A stretch of 64,000 nucleotides of DNA from Micromonospora zamorensis (GCF_900090275.1 NZ_LT607755.1:5146001-5210000), one strand, 5' to 3'; numbered from the stretch's first letter, positions 51,800-61,189 are shown. Made by a program: numbers and translations. The notes: generated by a model from the sequence alone, not told the origin.

Positions 51800-54700
51800 T
51801 CAGCCCAGCCGGCCCACCGCGGCGCGCAGTCGAGCCACGTCACGCCGCCGCCGCTCGTAGGTGGCGGCGAGGCCGACCAGCGCCAACCCGCCGACACCGA
51901 GGTAGATCCACCGAGGCAGCAGATCCCATCCCCGGGCCAACTCGTGCAGCGCCAGCAGCGTCAGCACGCCGCCGCCGAGCAGCACCGGTGCCTGCCATCG
52001 GCGGGTCGCCCCGGCCAGCACCGCGCCCAGCGCCGCCGCGCCGAGGAGCAGTCGCCGCACCGGCTGCGGGTCCGGCCCGGTCAGCACCGACACGAGGCTC
52101 GGCAGCAGCGCCGCGACCAGCCCCGGGCCGAGGGCCGGCCAGCTGGTCAGCCCCGGCCGGGTCCGCAACGCCAGCAGGCCCGCGCCGAGGGCGAGCGCCG
52201 CAGCCGGCAGGGTGTACGCCTCCAGCACCGTCACCCCACCGGCGGCCAGCAACACCCATGCACCGAGCAGCTCGCTGGCGGCGGCGATGCCGGCGAACGC
52301 CCACCGCCGGCCGGCCGGCTCCCCCCGGCGCAGCAGCCGCAGCGCCACGGCGGCACCCCAGAGCACGCAGACCGTGGCGAGGTGTCGCGCCGCCTCGACG
52401 GTGAGCACCGCCGCCACCAGTGCCACCGCCTGCGCGGCAGCGTCCAGCACCCGCCCGACCAGACCCCGCGCCGGGGTGGTCGCGGCGGCGACAGCCAGCA
52501 CCAGCGCGGCCACCGCCAACAGGGGGTACGCGGCGGCCCGCAACGGCAGCCCTCCGACCAGCGAGGCCGTCACCGCCAACGCGGACGCCGCACCCACCGC
52601 CGCGAGACAACCGGCGACCCGCACCTCGACCGTGCGCCCCCCGACGGCGACGACCACCGCCACCACCAACAGCACCCCCTCGGCGGCGAGCGAACCGGCT
52701 CGGGTGGCGAGCAGCCCCGCCACACCGGAGGCGACCAGCACCACACCCAGCGGTACGGCGATCGGTGCGAGCCCTGGGCGGGGCGCGGCCAGAGCGGCGA
52801 GCAGCAGCGCGGCCGATCCGGCGAGCAGCACGGCGGCAGGCAGCACCGGCCACGGCGCGCCGACCGCGACGAGCAGCACCGGCAGCGCCGCCGCGGCGAA
52901 CGGCAGCGCGGGCAGCACCGGTGGGCGGACCCGCCGGCCGGCGACCACGGCGGCCACCGCCAGCACCACCAGCGCCAACGCGACGGGCAGCGCTGCCGGC
53001 TCGGCGACGACAGTGGGCACCCCCGACCAGACCCGTCCCGTGTCGCCGTACGGCGACACGAGCGCGGTCAGCACCCTCGGCAGAGCCGCCAGCACGGCGA
53101 CCACCGCCAGAGCGCCGCCCGCCACCACCACCGGGACCGACAGGGGAATCGTCGGCCCCCCGACCGACGATCCCCCGACCGCCGGCCCCCCGACCGGCTG
53201 CTGGCCCGACCCGCCCGACCGGTGGGTGACGGCCTCCTGCCGATCCCAGCGGACGACGAAGGCGACCCCCAGCGCCGCCAGCGCGGCGTACAGCGCGATC
53301 GGCTCGTTCCCCGCCACGACCAGCGGGGCGAGGCCGGGCACGGTCATGGCGACCAGCGCGCCGGTCACCGCGTACCCGATCAGCTCCACCCGCTGGCGAC
53401 GCGCCGCGAGCACCGCGACCAGCGGCAGCCCGGCGGCGATCAGCGCGAACCGCGCCTGCCACCAGGGCGGCGCGCCAACGGCGAACGACGCCACCACCGC
53501 GATCCCGGGCAGCGCGAGCTGCGCGACCAGCAGACCGCCGCCGGCCACCTGCCGGTACGGCCCGGCGCCCCGCCGGACGGCCAGTGCCAGCCCGACCACG
53601 GCGATGACGCCGAGCGTCACCAGCACACCGGCCGGGGCGGCCAGGGCGACCAACAGCCCGTGCCCGAGCAGGACGGCACCGCCGAGCGCGCGGGTGAGCA
53701 GGGAGGCCAGGTGGGTCGCCGGGCGGATCAGGACGGCGAGCAGCAGCGCGACCCCGCCGACCAGGTCGACGGCGAGGACCTGCGGCCAGGTGGCCGACCA
53801 CCCGGCCGGCAGGGCCAGCAGCACCGCCACCGCGCCGGCCGTGGCGAGCGCCGCTCGGGCCCGCCGGGGCAGCAGCAGCACCGTCGCGCCGACCCCCAAC
53901 GCCACGGCGGGTGCGAGCTGCCAGCCCCAGTCCAGATCCGGTCCCCTGCCGGCCCCCCGCCACGGCGGCAGCGACCGGCCTGCGGCGGCGACCGCCAGCA
54001 CGACGGTGACCAGCGCGGCCACCTGGGCCGTGCCCGCCGCGACCAGCAGCGCCCCGGCGCGCGGGCCGGTCCGCCAACCACCGGCGCCCGCCACCTCCGC
54101 TCCGGACCTGACCGGCAGGATCCGCACCGCGGCGGCCAGCCCGAGCGCCACCGTCGCCGACGCGAGCAGCAGCAGGGACGGCCGCAGCTCGGCCACCGGG
54201 CGCAGCAGGGCGGCGGCGAGCACCGGCACCAGCAGCCCGGCGGCCACCGCCCGCAGCGCCCGCCCGCCGACCAGCCAGGCCGCACCGAACCCGGTCAACG
54301 CGACCAGCAGCAGCGGCAGCCCGGCCAGCAGATGCGACCCTGCCGCCCGTCCGAGGATCAGCGGCGTCAGGGCGCAGCCAGCGGCACCGACGAGAGCGGC
54401 GACGTGACCGATCCCGGCCGACACCCTGCCGACGAGCAGCGCCACCCCGTCCCGGCCGCGCAATGCGGCCAGCACGGCCAGGTTCACCAGTGCCACCCCG
54501 AGCAGGACCAGTGACCAACCGGCGGCACCCGGTTCGGCCCCGACGGCGAGCAGCGGCAGCACCGGCTGGGCGGCCAGCAGCGCGGCGAACCAGGGCCCGG
54601 TCAACCCGCTCCACCGGCCGTACGCGACGGCGACCGCCGCGCTGGCCCCCCCGACCAGCGCGGCGTACCGGCTGCCCGGCCAACCGGCCACCCCGGCCAG

Positions 54701-55288
54701 GTCCACCGACCAGGCCGCGTAACCGTCCAGCACCACCAGCAGCAGACCCACAGCGGCGAAGGTCTCCGCGGTGCCCCGCAACCCTCGACGGACCGCCAGC
54801 AGCGGCACGGCGAGCGCGAGCGCGGTGAGCGCGGCCAGGATCGACGCCCGTCCGCCGACTCCCACCGCCGCCCAGGCCACCGCTGTGAACACGACCGCCG
54901 CGGTGCCCAGCAGGAGTCCACCGAGGACGAAGAGCAGACCCTGGACGGTCCGGGTCGAGGTTTCGGCCGCGCCCGGCGCCGCGACCGGGACGAGAGCTGG
55001 CACCGGCCCGACGAGGGGCGCCGGGCGTGCCCCGGCGGAGGCGGCCAACCCGGCACGGACGACCGCCGCCAGCTCGGATCGCCGCCGCGACAGGGTCGAC
55101 AGGCGACCAGCCAGCTCGGTGTACGCGTGACGAGCCCGTTGCACCTGCGGCTCAAGCTGGGCGATCTCGCGGCTCAGCCGGACCACCTCGGCGGCGGTCG
55201 GGTCGGGTGCACGGGAACAGCCGGTGCAACCGACGGTCAGGTCGGCCGGAGCACCGCAGGCGGGGCAGGGATAGCGGGTGTCGTCCAC
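51800..55288 (-). CDS. Giant polytopic membrane protein, SCO7613 C-terminal-domain type
   Basis: A 1162-residue protein. The N-terminus carries a zinc-ribbon-like pair, YPCPACGAPADLTVGCTGC (residues 7-25). A coiled-coil-like stretch follows at about residues 33-75 (VRLSREIAQLEPQVQRARHA). The rest is almost wholly hydrophobic, with roughly thirty membrane segments rich in Ala, Leu and Val, in the manner of the SCO7613-type actinobacterial family. No catalytic motif is visible, and its function is unknown. The ATG at 55288 yields the zinc ribbon in full. Composition is extremely GC-rich with strong codon bias, so long mirror frames occur on the other strand. Confidence 0.88.
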   Translation of the reverse strand: MDDTRYPCPACGAPADLTVGCTGCSRAPDPTAAEVVRLSREIAQLEPQVQRARHAYTELAGRLSTLSRRRSELAAVVRAGLAASAGARPAPLVGPVPALVPVAAPGAAETSTRTVQGLLFVLGGLLLGTAAVVFTAVAWAAVGVGGRASILAALTALALAVPLLAVRRGLRGTAETFAAVGLLLVVLDGYAAWSVDLAGVAGWPGSRYAALVGGASAAVAVAYGRWSGLTGPWFAALLAAQPVLPLLAVGAEPGAAGWSLVLLGVALVNLAVLAALRGRDGVALLVGRVSAGIGHVAALVGAAGCALTPLILGRAAGSHLLAGLPLLLVALTGFGAAWLVGGRALRAVAAGLLVPVLAAALLRPVAELRPSLLLLASATVALGLAAAVRILPVRSGAEVAGAGGWRTGPRAGALLVAAGTAQVAALVTVVLAVAAAGRSLPPWRGAGRGPDLDWGWQLAPAVALGVGATVLLLPRRARAALATAGAVAVLLALPAGWSATWPQVLAVDLVGGVALLLAVLIRPATHLASLLTRALGGAVLLGHGLLVALAAPAGVLVTLGVIAVVGLALAVRRGAGPYRQVAGGGLLVAQLALPGIAVVASFAVGAPPWWQARFALIAAGLPLVAVLAARRQRVELIGYAVTGALVAMTVPGLAPLVVAGNEPIALYAALAALGVAFVVRWDRQEAVTHRSGGSGQQPVGGPAVGGSSVGGPTIPLSVPVVVAGGALAVVAVLAALPRVLTALVSPYGDTGRVWSGVPTVVAEPAALPVALALVVLAVAAVVAGRRVRPPVLPALPFAAAALPVLLVAVGAPWPVLPAAVLLAGSAALLLAALAAPRPGLAPIAVPLGVVLVASGVAGLLATRAGSLAAEGVLLVVAVVVAVGGRTVEVRVAGCLAAVGAASALAVTASLVGGLPLRAAAYPLLAVAALVLAVAAATTPARGLVGRVLDAAAQAVALVAAVLTVEAARHLATVCVLWGAAVALRLLRRGEPAGRRWAFAGIAAASELLGAWVLLAAGGVTVLEAYTLPAAALALGAGLLALRTRPGLTSWPALGPGLVAALLPSLVSVLTGPDPQPVRRLLLGAAALGAVLAGATRRWQAPVLLGGGVLTLLALHELARGWDLLPRWIYLGVGGLALVGLAATYERRRRDVARLRAAVGRLG

Positions 55289-55336
55289 CCGGTCATCATC
55301 GGAAGCCGACCGGGGTGCGGCACAGAGTGCGCGTAC

Positions 55337-55657
55337 TCAGGGCCGGGTGTGCTCGTGCACCCAGGTGGCGTACGCCGGGTCGCCGCTCTCCACAGTGGAC
55401 ACCAGGATCTCCGGCACCTCGTACGGATGACTGACCCGGATCTGGTCCACCAACGCGGAGAGCCGGTCGGGTGCGGTCTTGAACTGCACCGACCACTCGG
55501 TGCTGGTCTCCACACCGGACCTCCACCAGTAGGTGCTGTCCACCTGACCACCCACCTGGGCGCAGGCGGCGAGCCTGCCGGCGACGGCCGCAGCCGCCAG
55601 CACGTCGGCGACCGAACGCGCATCCACCACCGTCGTCACCACGCAGATCTGATCCAC
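55337..55657 (-). CDS. cutA: CutA1-family divalent-cation tolerance protein
   Basis: A 106-residue CutA protein. VVTTVVDARSVADVLAAAAV, then LAACAQVGGQVDSTYWW and SHPYEVPEILV match the trimeric ferredoxin-like family. It has been associated with copper tolerance in Escherichia coli, but the true role is unclear. The GTG at 55657 gives VDQICVVTTV. It lies 48 bp upstream of the giant membrane-protein gene on the same strand and might be co-transcribed with it. Confidence 0.92.
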   Translation of the reverse strand: MDQICVVTTVVDARSVADVLAAAAVAGRLAACAQVGGQVDSTYWWRSGVETSTEWSVQFKTAPDRLSALVDQIRVSHPYEVPEILVSTVESGDPAYATWVHEHTRP

Positions 55658-55740
55658 GACCGCACCCTACGCGGCATTGTGGTGCTGAGCCCGCCTTTCG
55701 ATCGCGACTGCGGGGCTCCGCTGCGCTGCACTCCTCGCGC

Positions 55741-56748
55741 TCACCGATTAGACGCGATCCAGGCATCGATCCGCGCCCACCAGTCGAAGAGCCAGTCGAT
55801 GCGTTCCTGCCGCCCGGCCGGCACCTCCTCCGGTGGCACCGACCAGAACCGCATCACGATCCGCTTGTCCATGGGCAGTTCCCGCCAGACGTCGGCGACG
55901 GTGAGCATCCGGTCCAACCCGGTGTGGGCGACGAAGATGACCCCGGCGTCCGGGGCGGCGTCCAGCGCGGCGAGCATTCCGCCGGGCTGCGGGGCGAGCA
56001 CGTGACGCATCCGCTCGGCGCGCAGCGCCATCCGTTCCAGCCCGAGGGAACGCAGCCGGGCGATGGCACGCAGTCGTCGCTTGGGGGTGAAGTTGCCGCC
56101 CTCAGGGAAGATCACGAACGCGTCGTTGTCGTCCAGGCCGGCGGCCAGGTGCCCGACCTGGCGTACGGTCTCCTCGCCGCGCTCCGGCGTCGGCGCGATG
56201 AACCGGTTGGGCAGCCGGTTGAGCAGCACGTCGATCGCCGGGTCCCACTGGAGGGTGTCCTTGAGGACGATCCGTGGCTCCCGGTTGAACCAGTTGACCA
56301 GCCCGTGGATCAGGATGAACGAGTCGCCCGGCCCGGCGTGCCGGCAGAGCACCAACTCGGGCCGGCCGGGCAGCGCCGTGTCCGGGTCGGTGCCCACCAC
56401 GTCGATGCGCAACCGCAGGGCCCAGCCGGCCTGCCAGAACAGCACCCGCAGGAACCAGCCGGCCAGCACGTAGTGTGCGCGCTGGAAGGCCGGGGACCGG
56501 GTCCGCCAGCCGAAGCCGGAGACGACCCAGAGCAGGAACAGCGCGAGCAGCGCGGCGGCATCCCAGACCAGGTAGACGCAGCCGATCCAGAGCAGCCGCA
56601 GCGGACGCAACCGACCCGGGAACAGCGGGGACACGGCGGCGGCGAGCAGCGCCCAGATCGGCAACGTGGTGACCACGACGAAGGCGAGCGCCACCACGGC
56701 GGGGGCGAACAGCAACCGACGCAGCCACCTGGGGGGCAGCGGCATCAT
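55741..56748 (-). CDS. Lysophospholipid acyltransferase (PlsC-like)
   Basis: A 335-residue membrane acyltransferase. Three hydrophobic segments occupy the first 90 residues. Motif I appears as CRHAGPGDSFIL (H-x4-D) near residue 135. Motif II is likely in the NRLPNRFIAPTPERG region, and motif III is FPEGGNFTPKRRL. It transfers acyl chains to lysophospholipid or a similar acceptor. The ATG at 56748 overlaps the patatin stop by four bases. Coupled to a phospholipase, it probably re-acylates lipids that the partner deacylates. Confidence 0.9.
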   Translation of the reverse strand: MMPLPPRWLRRLLFAPAVVALAFVVVTTLPIWALLAAAVSPLFPGRLRPLRLLWIGCVYLVWDAAALLALFLLWVVSGFGWRTRSPAFQRAHYVLAGWFLRVLFWQAGWALRLRIDVVGTDPDTALPGRPELVLCRHAGPGDSFILIHGLVNWFNREPRIVLKDTLQWDPAIDVLLNRLPNRFIAPTPERGEETVRQVGHLAAGLDDNDAFVIFPEGGNFTPKRRLRAIARLRSLGLERMALRAERMRHVLAPQPGGMLAALDAAPDAGVIFVAHTGLDRMLTVADVWRELPMDKRIVMRFWSVPPEEVPAGRQERIDWLFDWWARIDAWIASNR

Positions 56749-57578
56749 CGCTCCAGATGGGTGGCGAGGTAGCGCCGCGAGGCGGTGTACGCCCGGCTGA
56801 TCCGCCGCCCCACCGCCGCCATGTCCCGGTACGCCCACGGTGTGTCGTCGCGGGGGTTCAGCCCTCCGGTCGGCAGGACGTGCACCTCCACCCCCTCGGG
56901 CAGTGCCGCCATCTCCCGGAAGAAGCGGTGCCGGCGGGAGATCTCGAACGCGACCTGCGCGATCTCCCACGGCCGGCGGGGCGGTGTCAGCTCCCGTTCG
57001 ATCCGACCCACCTGGAGGACGTAGATCCGGCGGGCGCCCACTGCCACCGCCTCGCCGATGGGGATGGAGTTGACGATGCCCCCGTCCACGTAGTGCGCGC
57101 CGTCGATCTCCATGGGTGGGAGCAGACCCGGCACCGACGCCGACGCCAGCACCGCCGGCACCACCGGGCCGCTGTCGAACCAGTGCTCGGCCGCCCGCTC
57201 TATGTGCGCGGCGCAGCAGCGGAACGGCACCCGCAGGTCGGCGAAGGTGGTGTCCACGCCCAGCTCGGTCTCCAGCAGCCGGCGCAACGGCCGGCGAGAG
57301 TGCAGGTGGGTACGGGCGGCGAAGCGGCGCAACTGCCGGGCGACCGAGTCGCCGTACACCTCGCTGGCCTCCGGCGAGGCCCAGAGCCGGACCAGCCGGT
57401 CGGTCACCGCCTCCGTCGGGTCGGCGGCGACCAGCGCGCCGTTCACCGCGCCGATCGAGGTGCCGAGCACCATGTCGGGTGTGATGCCGGCGCGGAACAG
57501 CGCCCGCAACATGCCCACCTCGACCGCGCCGAGCACGCCCCCGCCGCCGAGCACGAATGCCACCGGTCCCGCCGCCAT
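56745..57578 (-). CDS. Patatin-like phospholipase
   Basis: A 277-residue patatin hydrolase. The oxyanion-hole loop is LGGGGVLGAVEVG near residue 10. The nucleophile Ser is in GTSIGAVNG (GxSxG) near residue 42. The dyad Asp is in YVDGGIVNS (DGG). No signal peptide is seen, so it acts in the cytoplasm or at the inner membrane face. The ATG at 57578 is used; an ATG at 57587 adds three residues. Its last codons overlap the acyltransferase start, forming a deacylation-reacylation pair. Confidence 0.93.
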   Translation of the reverse strand: MAAGPVAFVLGGGGVLGAVEVGMLRALFRAGITPDMVLGTSIGAVNGALVAADPTEAVTDRLVRLWASPEASEVYGDSVARQLRRFAARTHLHSRRPLRRLLETELGVDTTFADLRVPFRCCAAHIERAAEHWFDSGPVVPAVLASASVPGLLPPMEIDGAHYVDGGIVNSIPIGEAVAVGARRIYVLQVGRIERELTPPRRPWEIAQVAFEISRRHRFFREMAALPEGVEVHVLPTGGLNPRDDTPWAYRDMAAVGRRISRAYTASRRYLATHLER

Positions 57579-57743
57579 GCCTCTCATCCTGGCACGGGCG
57601 CGCAGCCGACCTGCCGGCCACCGGCACCGGGCGGTCGGCGCACGGCAGGCACCGCCCGTCGACAGCGGACGATGACGGCGTTGACAGGCCGGAGACATTC
57701 GCGCAACCTGATACCGCTCCCACCCCTGAGGCAGGTGCGATCG

Positions 57744-59168
57744 GTGAAGGCAGCACTGCATCCGGGCCGGTTACTGGCTCGCAGATACCGACTTCTCGAC
57801 CAGATCGGCGCCGGCGGCATGTCGGTCATCTGGCGTGCCCGGGACGAGGTGCTGGACCGGCTCGTCGCGCTCAAGGTGCTCGCTCCCTCGTTGGCCGCCG
57901 ACGCGCGGTTCCGGGGCATGGTGCGCGAGGAGGCCCGGGCCGCCGCCCAGTTGGTGCACCCGCATCTGACCTCGGTGCACGACTACGGCGAGACGGTCGA
58001 TCCGGACGGCTCCATCACCTCGTTCGTGGTCATGGAGCTGCTCAGCGGCGAGGAGTTGGAGCTGCGGCTCACCGAGGGGCCGCTGCCGTGGGCCGAGGCG
58101 ATCGAGGTGGGTGCCCAGGTCGCGGAGGCGCTGGCCGCGGCGCACCGGCTCGGCATCGTGCACCGGGACGTCACGCCGGCCAACGTGATGATGACCGCGA
58201 CGGGCGTCAAGGTGCTCGACTTCGGCATCGCCACCCGGATCGGCGCGCCCGACGAGGACGAGGACGGCGAGACGTTCGGCACGCCGGCGTACGTCGCCCC
58301 GGAACGCCTCGACGGCGCACCGGCCCAGCCGTCCACCGACGTGTACTCGCTCGGCGTGCTGCTGCACGAGGCCCTCACCGGCCGGGTGCCCTACCCGGCG
58401 GACACCTGGGAGCAACTCAGCGCCGCGCTGGCCGACGGCCCGCCGCCCACGCTCGCCGACCTGCCGGACCTGCCCCCACCGGTGGCCCGGATCTGCCTGC
58501 GCAGCCTCGCCCGCAACCCGGCCGACCGGCCGACCGCACGGCAGGTCGCCGCCGTGCTGCGCGACCAGTTGCTGCCTCCCGATCCCCCGGCCGCGACCAT
58601 CCGGGTGCCCACCCAGCCCCTGCCGCAGCAGCCGGCCGCCGTGCCAGCAGCGGCGGGAGGGACAGCCGCCGGTTCGGTCTGGTCCCGTCGACGGCTGGTG
58701 CTGCTGCTCGTCCTGGCCGTCGGTGTGACGCTGGCCGGAGTGGCATTTCTGCCCGAGGATGAGCCGACACCCCGGACGCAGCCCTCCGTCGTCCCGGCGA
58801 CCACCCCGCCGAGCGACAGGCCGGTCCCCGGGTCGTCCCAGCCGAGCGCGTCCCCGCCGCCGACGAAGCCGAGCACCGGCTCGCCCACCTCGAATCCGGG
58901 CACCCTCGTCGAGGCCGCCAACCGGGTCGACGGGCTGATCAGCGCCGGGCTGGGCGCCGGGGAGATCCGCGACGACGTGGGTCTCGACCTGCGCAACGAG
59001 CTGCGCAACCTGACCGCTGCGGTCAGCTCCGGCCGCGACGAGCTGGCGCCACCGGTGGCCCGGCTGCGCGAGAAGGTCGCGGTCCGCCTCGGCGAGGGCG
59101 GCATCAGTCCGGCGTACGCGTCTCGGCTCGACGCCGCCATCGTGGAGCTGGGCGGTGCCGAGGTCTGA
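57744..59168 (+). CDS. Membrane Ser/Thr protein kinase (PASTA-less PknB type)
   Basis: A 474-residue receptor-type kinase. The kinase domain covers about residues 12-275. Its glycine loop is GAGGMS at 22-27, the ATP lysine is Lys44, the catalytic loop is HRDVTPAN at 140-147, DFG is at 159-161, and APE is at 185-187. The usual Lys of HRDxKPxN is Thr144. A Pro-rich juxtamembrane region, one membrane segment (about 318-337), a Pro/Ser/Thr-rich stalk, and an outer helical domain (about 380-474) without PASTA repeats follow. The GTG at 57744 is preferred to the in-frame GTG at 57735. It is divergent from the patatin gene. Confidence 0.92.
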   Translation: MKAALHPGRLLARRYRLLDQIGAGGMSVIWRARDEVLDRLVALKVLAPSLAADARFRGMVREEARAAAQLVHPHLTSVHDYGETVDPDGSITSFVVMELLSGEELELRLTEGPLPWAEAIEVGAQVAEALAAAHRLGIVHRDVTPANVMMTATGVKVLDFGIATRIGAPDEDEDGETFGTPAYVAPERLDGAPAQPSTDVYSLGVLLHEALTGRVPYPADTWEQLSAALADGPPPTLADLPDLPPPVARICLRSLARNPADRPTARQVAAVLRDQLLPPDPPAATIRVPTQPLPQQPAAVPAAAGGTAAGSVWSRRRLVLLLVLAVGVTLAGVAFLPEDEPTPRTQPSVVPATTPPSDRPVPGSSQPSASPPPTKPSTGSPTSNPGTLVEAANRVDGLISAGLGAGEIRDDVGLDLRNELRNLTAAVSSGRDELAPPVARLREKVAVRLGEGGISPAYASRLDAAIVELGGAEV

Positions 59169-59195
59169 CCGCGCGGACACGCCGGGGTGGGCGGG

Positions 59196-60308
59196 TCAGC
59201 GGGCCGGGACCCGGGCCGATTCGCGGATGTCGTACCGGCCGGTGGCGAAGCGTCGGAAGATCGCCGCGTAGCCGTCCGCCATCCGCTCGACCGAGAAGTT
59301 CTCCGCGACGTGCGCCACGCAGTCCTCCGGGTCTAGCCGCTCCGCCGCGAGCACCGCCGCGGCCAGTTCCTCCGGCCGTTCACAGACCAGCCCGGTCAGC
59401 CCCGGCCGGATCAGCTCCGGCACGGCCCCCCGGTTGAGGGCGACCACCGGTGTGCCGGTCGCCATCGCCTCCAGCATCACCATGCCGAACGGCTCGTCCC
59501 ACTGGATCGGCATGATCAGGCAACGGGCGTCGACGAGCATCCGCAGCGTCTCCGCGCGGCCGGCGTTGAGCACCACTGTCACGTTCTCGTCGACCAGCGG
59601 CGCGACGACCTGCTCGTAGTAGCGGCGCTCGGCCGGCTCGTTGCACTTGCCGGCCAGCAGCAGGGGCACCCCGGCCTCCCGGCACGCCCGGATGGCGACC
59701 TCGGGGCCCTTGTCCGGGCTGAAGCGGGCCAGCCACAGCACCGGTCCCGTCCCGGGTCTGGTCTTACGCGGAAAGCCGCGGATGTCCAGCGCGTTGTGCA
59801 CAGTGCCGGCCCAGGGCAGGCCGGTGTTCAGCCGACGCTGGGCGTGCGAGATCGCCACCAGGGCGACGCCGGAGTCGATATCGCTGAGCACGTCCCCGTA
59901 CTCCCCCACGGGGTTGCCGTGCACGGTCGCGACCGTCGGCACCGCCCGGCGGCCGGCGACCAGCGGGCCGATCGTGGTGTGGTCGTGGATGACGTCGAAG
60001 TCGGCCGCGGTGATCAGCCGATTCACCCGGGCCAGGTGAGCCAGCTCCGGCAGTGACTCGCCGAGCCGCTCGTACTGGACCTCGGGGACGGTGGAGACGA
60101 AGCCGTGGGCCGCCGTGCCGTGGTCGTCACCGGCACCGAACAACGTGACCTCGTGCCCCTGCCGGCAGAGCGCGTCCACAAGGGCGGCGACGACCTGTTC
60201 GAGGCCGCCGTAGCCGGGTGGCGGCACGGACAACCAGGGTGGAACCACCATCGCGATGCGCAACGACCGCTCTTCCGGGCGGCCCGCAGGCGAGTGGTTC
60301 ACGGCCAC
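59196..60308 (-). CDS. GT4-family glycosyltransferase
   Basis: A 370-residue GT-B glycosyltransferase. The N-terminal domain has GYGGLEQVVAALVDALCRQG and DVIHDHTT. The C-terminal GT4 domain has ARFSPDKGPEVAIRA and the EX7E motif EPFGMVMLEAMATGTPVVAL. The acceptor and donor are not evident; UDP- or GDP-sugars are usual. The GTG at 60308 lies after a strong GGGGAGGA site. It converges on the kinase gene with 27 bp between, and lies 100 bp downstream of the BON gene. Confidence 0.92.
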   Translation of the reverse strand: MAVNHSPAGRPEERSLRIAMVVPPWLSVPPPGYGGLEQVVAALVDALCRQGHEVTLFGAGDDHGTAAHGFVSTVPEVQYERLGESLPELAHLARVNRLITAADFDVIHDHTTIGPLVAGRRAVPTVATVHGNPVGEYGDVLSDIDSGVALVAISHAQRRLNTGLPWAGTVHNALDIRGFPRKTRPGTGPVLWLARFSPDKGPEVAIRACREAGVPLLLAGKCNEPAERRYYEQVVAPLVDENVTVVLNAGRAETLRMLVDARCLIMPIQWDEPFGMVMLEAMATGTPVVALNRGAVPELIRPGLTGLVCERPEELAAAVLAAERLDPEDCVAHVAENFSVERMADGYAAIFRRFATGRYDIRESARVPAR

Positions 60309-60408
60309 GAGTCCTCCCCGTTGATCCCCGGTGCGGCGTCACCGCCGGTCCGGACGGTCGGCGGCGATTTCCCAGTGACGTCCCCGGTAAACCGGACAAG
60401 GCGGACGC

Positions 60409-61080
60409 TCACCCGCCCACCAGGATCTGGTCGTGGACTGCCCGCACTCCGGGGGCGGACCAGGCCACCCGCTCGACCTGCTCGCGTTCCCACCAGGATC
60501 GGACCACCCCGGCGAGGACGAGCGTGTCGCCGTCCACCTCGACGGTCACCCGCTCCGCACCGAGCGTGCGCATCAGTGCCCGCTGCACGTCCCGTCGCAA
60601 CCTGTCAGCGACAGCTGCTGCCGGAGGTCGCACCTCGATCAGGTTGGTGAGACCTCGTACGCCGTCGAGCCGGCGCAACTCCCCCTCGGCGGCGCGCCGC
60701 TGCCAGCCGAACTCGACCTCACCGCGCAGCATCAGCCAGCCGTTGGCCACTGTCACGTCCAGCCGCTCGGCGGGCACGAAGCTGTCCCACTCCAACGCCC
60801 GGGACGCGGCGAGGGCAACCTCGGCGTCGGTACGCCCCGGCGTACCGGGCAGCCGCACCTCGATCTCGTCGGCCACCGCCCGGACGCCCCGGACCCGCTG
60901 AGCGGACCGGGTCGCGGCCCAACTGCGAGCGGCACCGTCCACGAAACCGGTCAGGGTGACCACTCCCTGGTCCACGCGTACGCCGATCTCGTTCGGTTGC
61001 AGCTGGGCGTCCCAGGCCAACTGCGCCAGGACGTCGCGTTGGATCCGCTGGTCCTCGCGGACATCCACCACCCCGGTCAT
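60409..61080 (-). CDS. BON-domain protein with three repeats
   Basis: A 223-residue protein composed almost wholly of three BON modules, at about residues 8-75, 80-148 and 152-222. Repeated landmarks are GVVTLTGFVDG, GWLMLRGEVEF and DTLVLAGVVRS, each followed by a GV-R-V block. There is no signal peptide. Multi-BON proteins of this kind are often linked to osmotic or envelope stress and may bind phospholipid, though mechanisms are unclear. The ATG at 61080 is chosen; the frame is open upstream but with atypical sequence. Confidence 0.9.
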   Translation of the reverse strand: MTGVVDVREDQRIQRDVLAQLAWDAQLQPNEIGVRVDQGVVTLTGFVDGAARSWAATRSAQRVRGVRAVADEIEVRLPGTPGRTDAEVALAASRALEWDSFVPAERLDVTVANGWLMLRGEVEFGWQRRAAEGELRRLDGVRGLTNLIEVRPPAAAVADRLRRDVQRALMRTLGAERVTVEVDGDTLVLAGVVRSWWEREQVERVAWSAPGVRAVHDQILVGG

Positions 61081-61144
61081 GGCACCCACCCCCGGTTCCC
61101 CCTCGCCGAGACTCGCCCGCCGAACGTGCCGGAAACCGGGGTGA

Positions 61145-61175
61145 CGGCGGTTCACCCGATCCGGGTGAACCGCCG
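61145..61175. repeat. 14-bp stem triloop hairpin upstream of the BON gene
   Basis: CGGCGGTTCACCCG pairs perfectly with its complement around the 3-nt loop ATC. It lies between the HtrA terminator and the BON gene, 65 bp before the BON start. The stem-plus-triloop style matches the array at 46482-46591. Confidence 0.75.
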
Positions 61176-61189
61176 CCGGGCGGAAAGAA

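Noticed and set aside
51605..54514. 969-codon rightward open frame rich in Gln, Arg, Gly and His
   Set aside because: It lies antisense to the giant membrane protein, has extreme composition and no recognisable domain.
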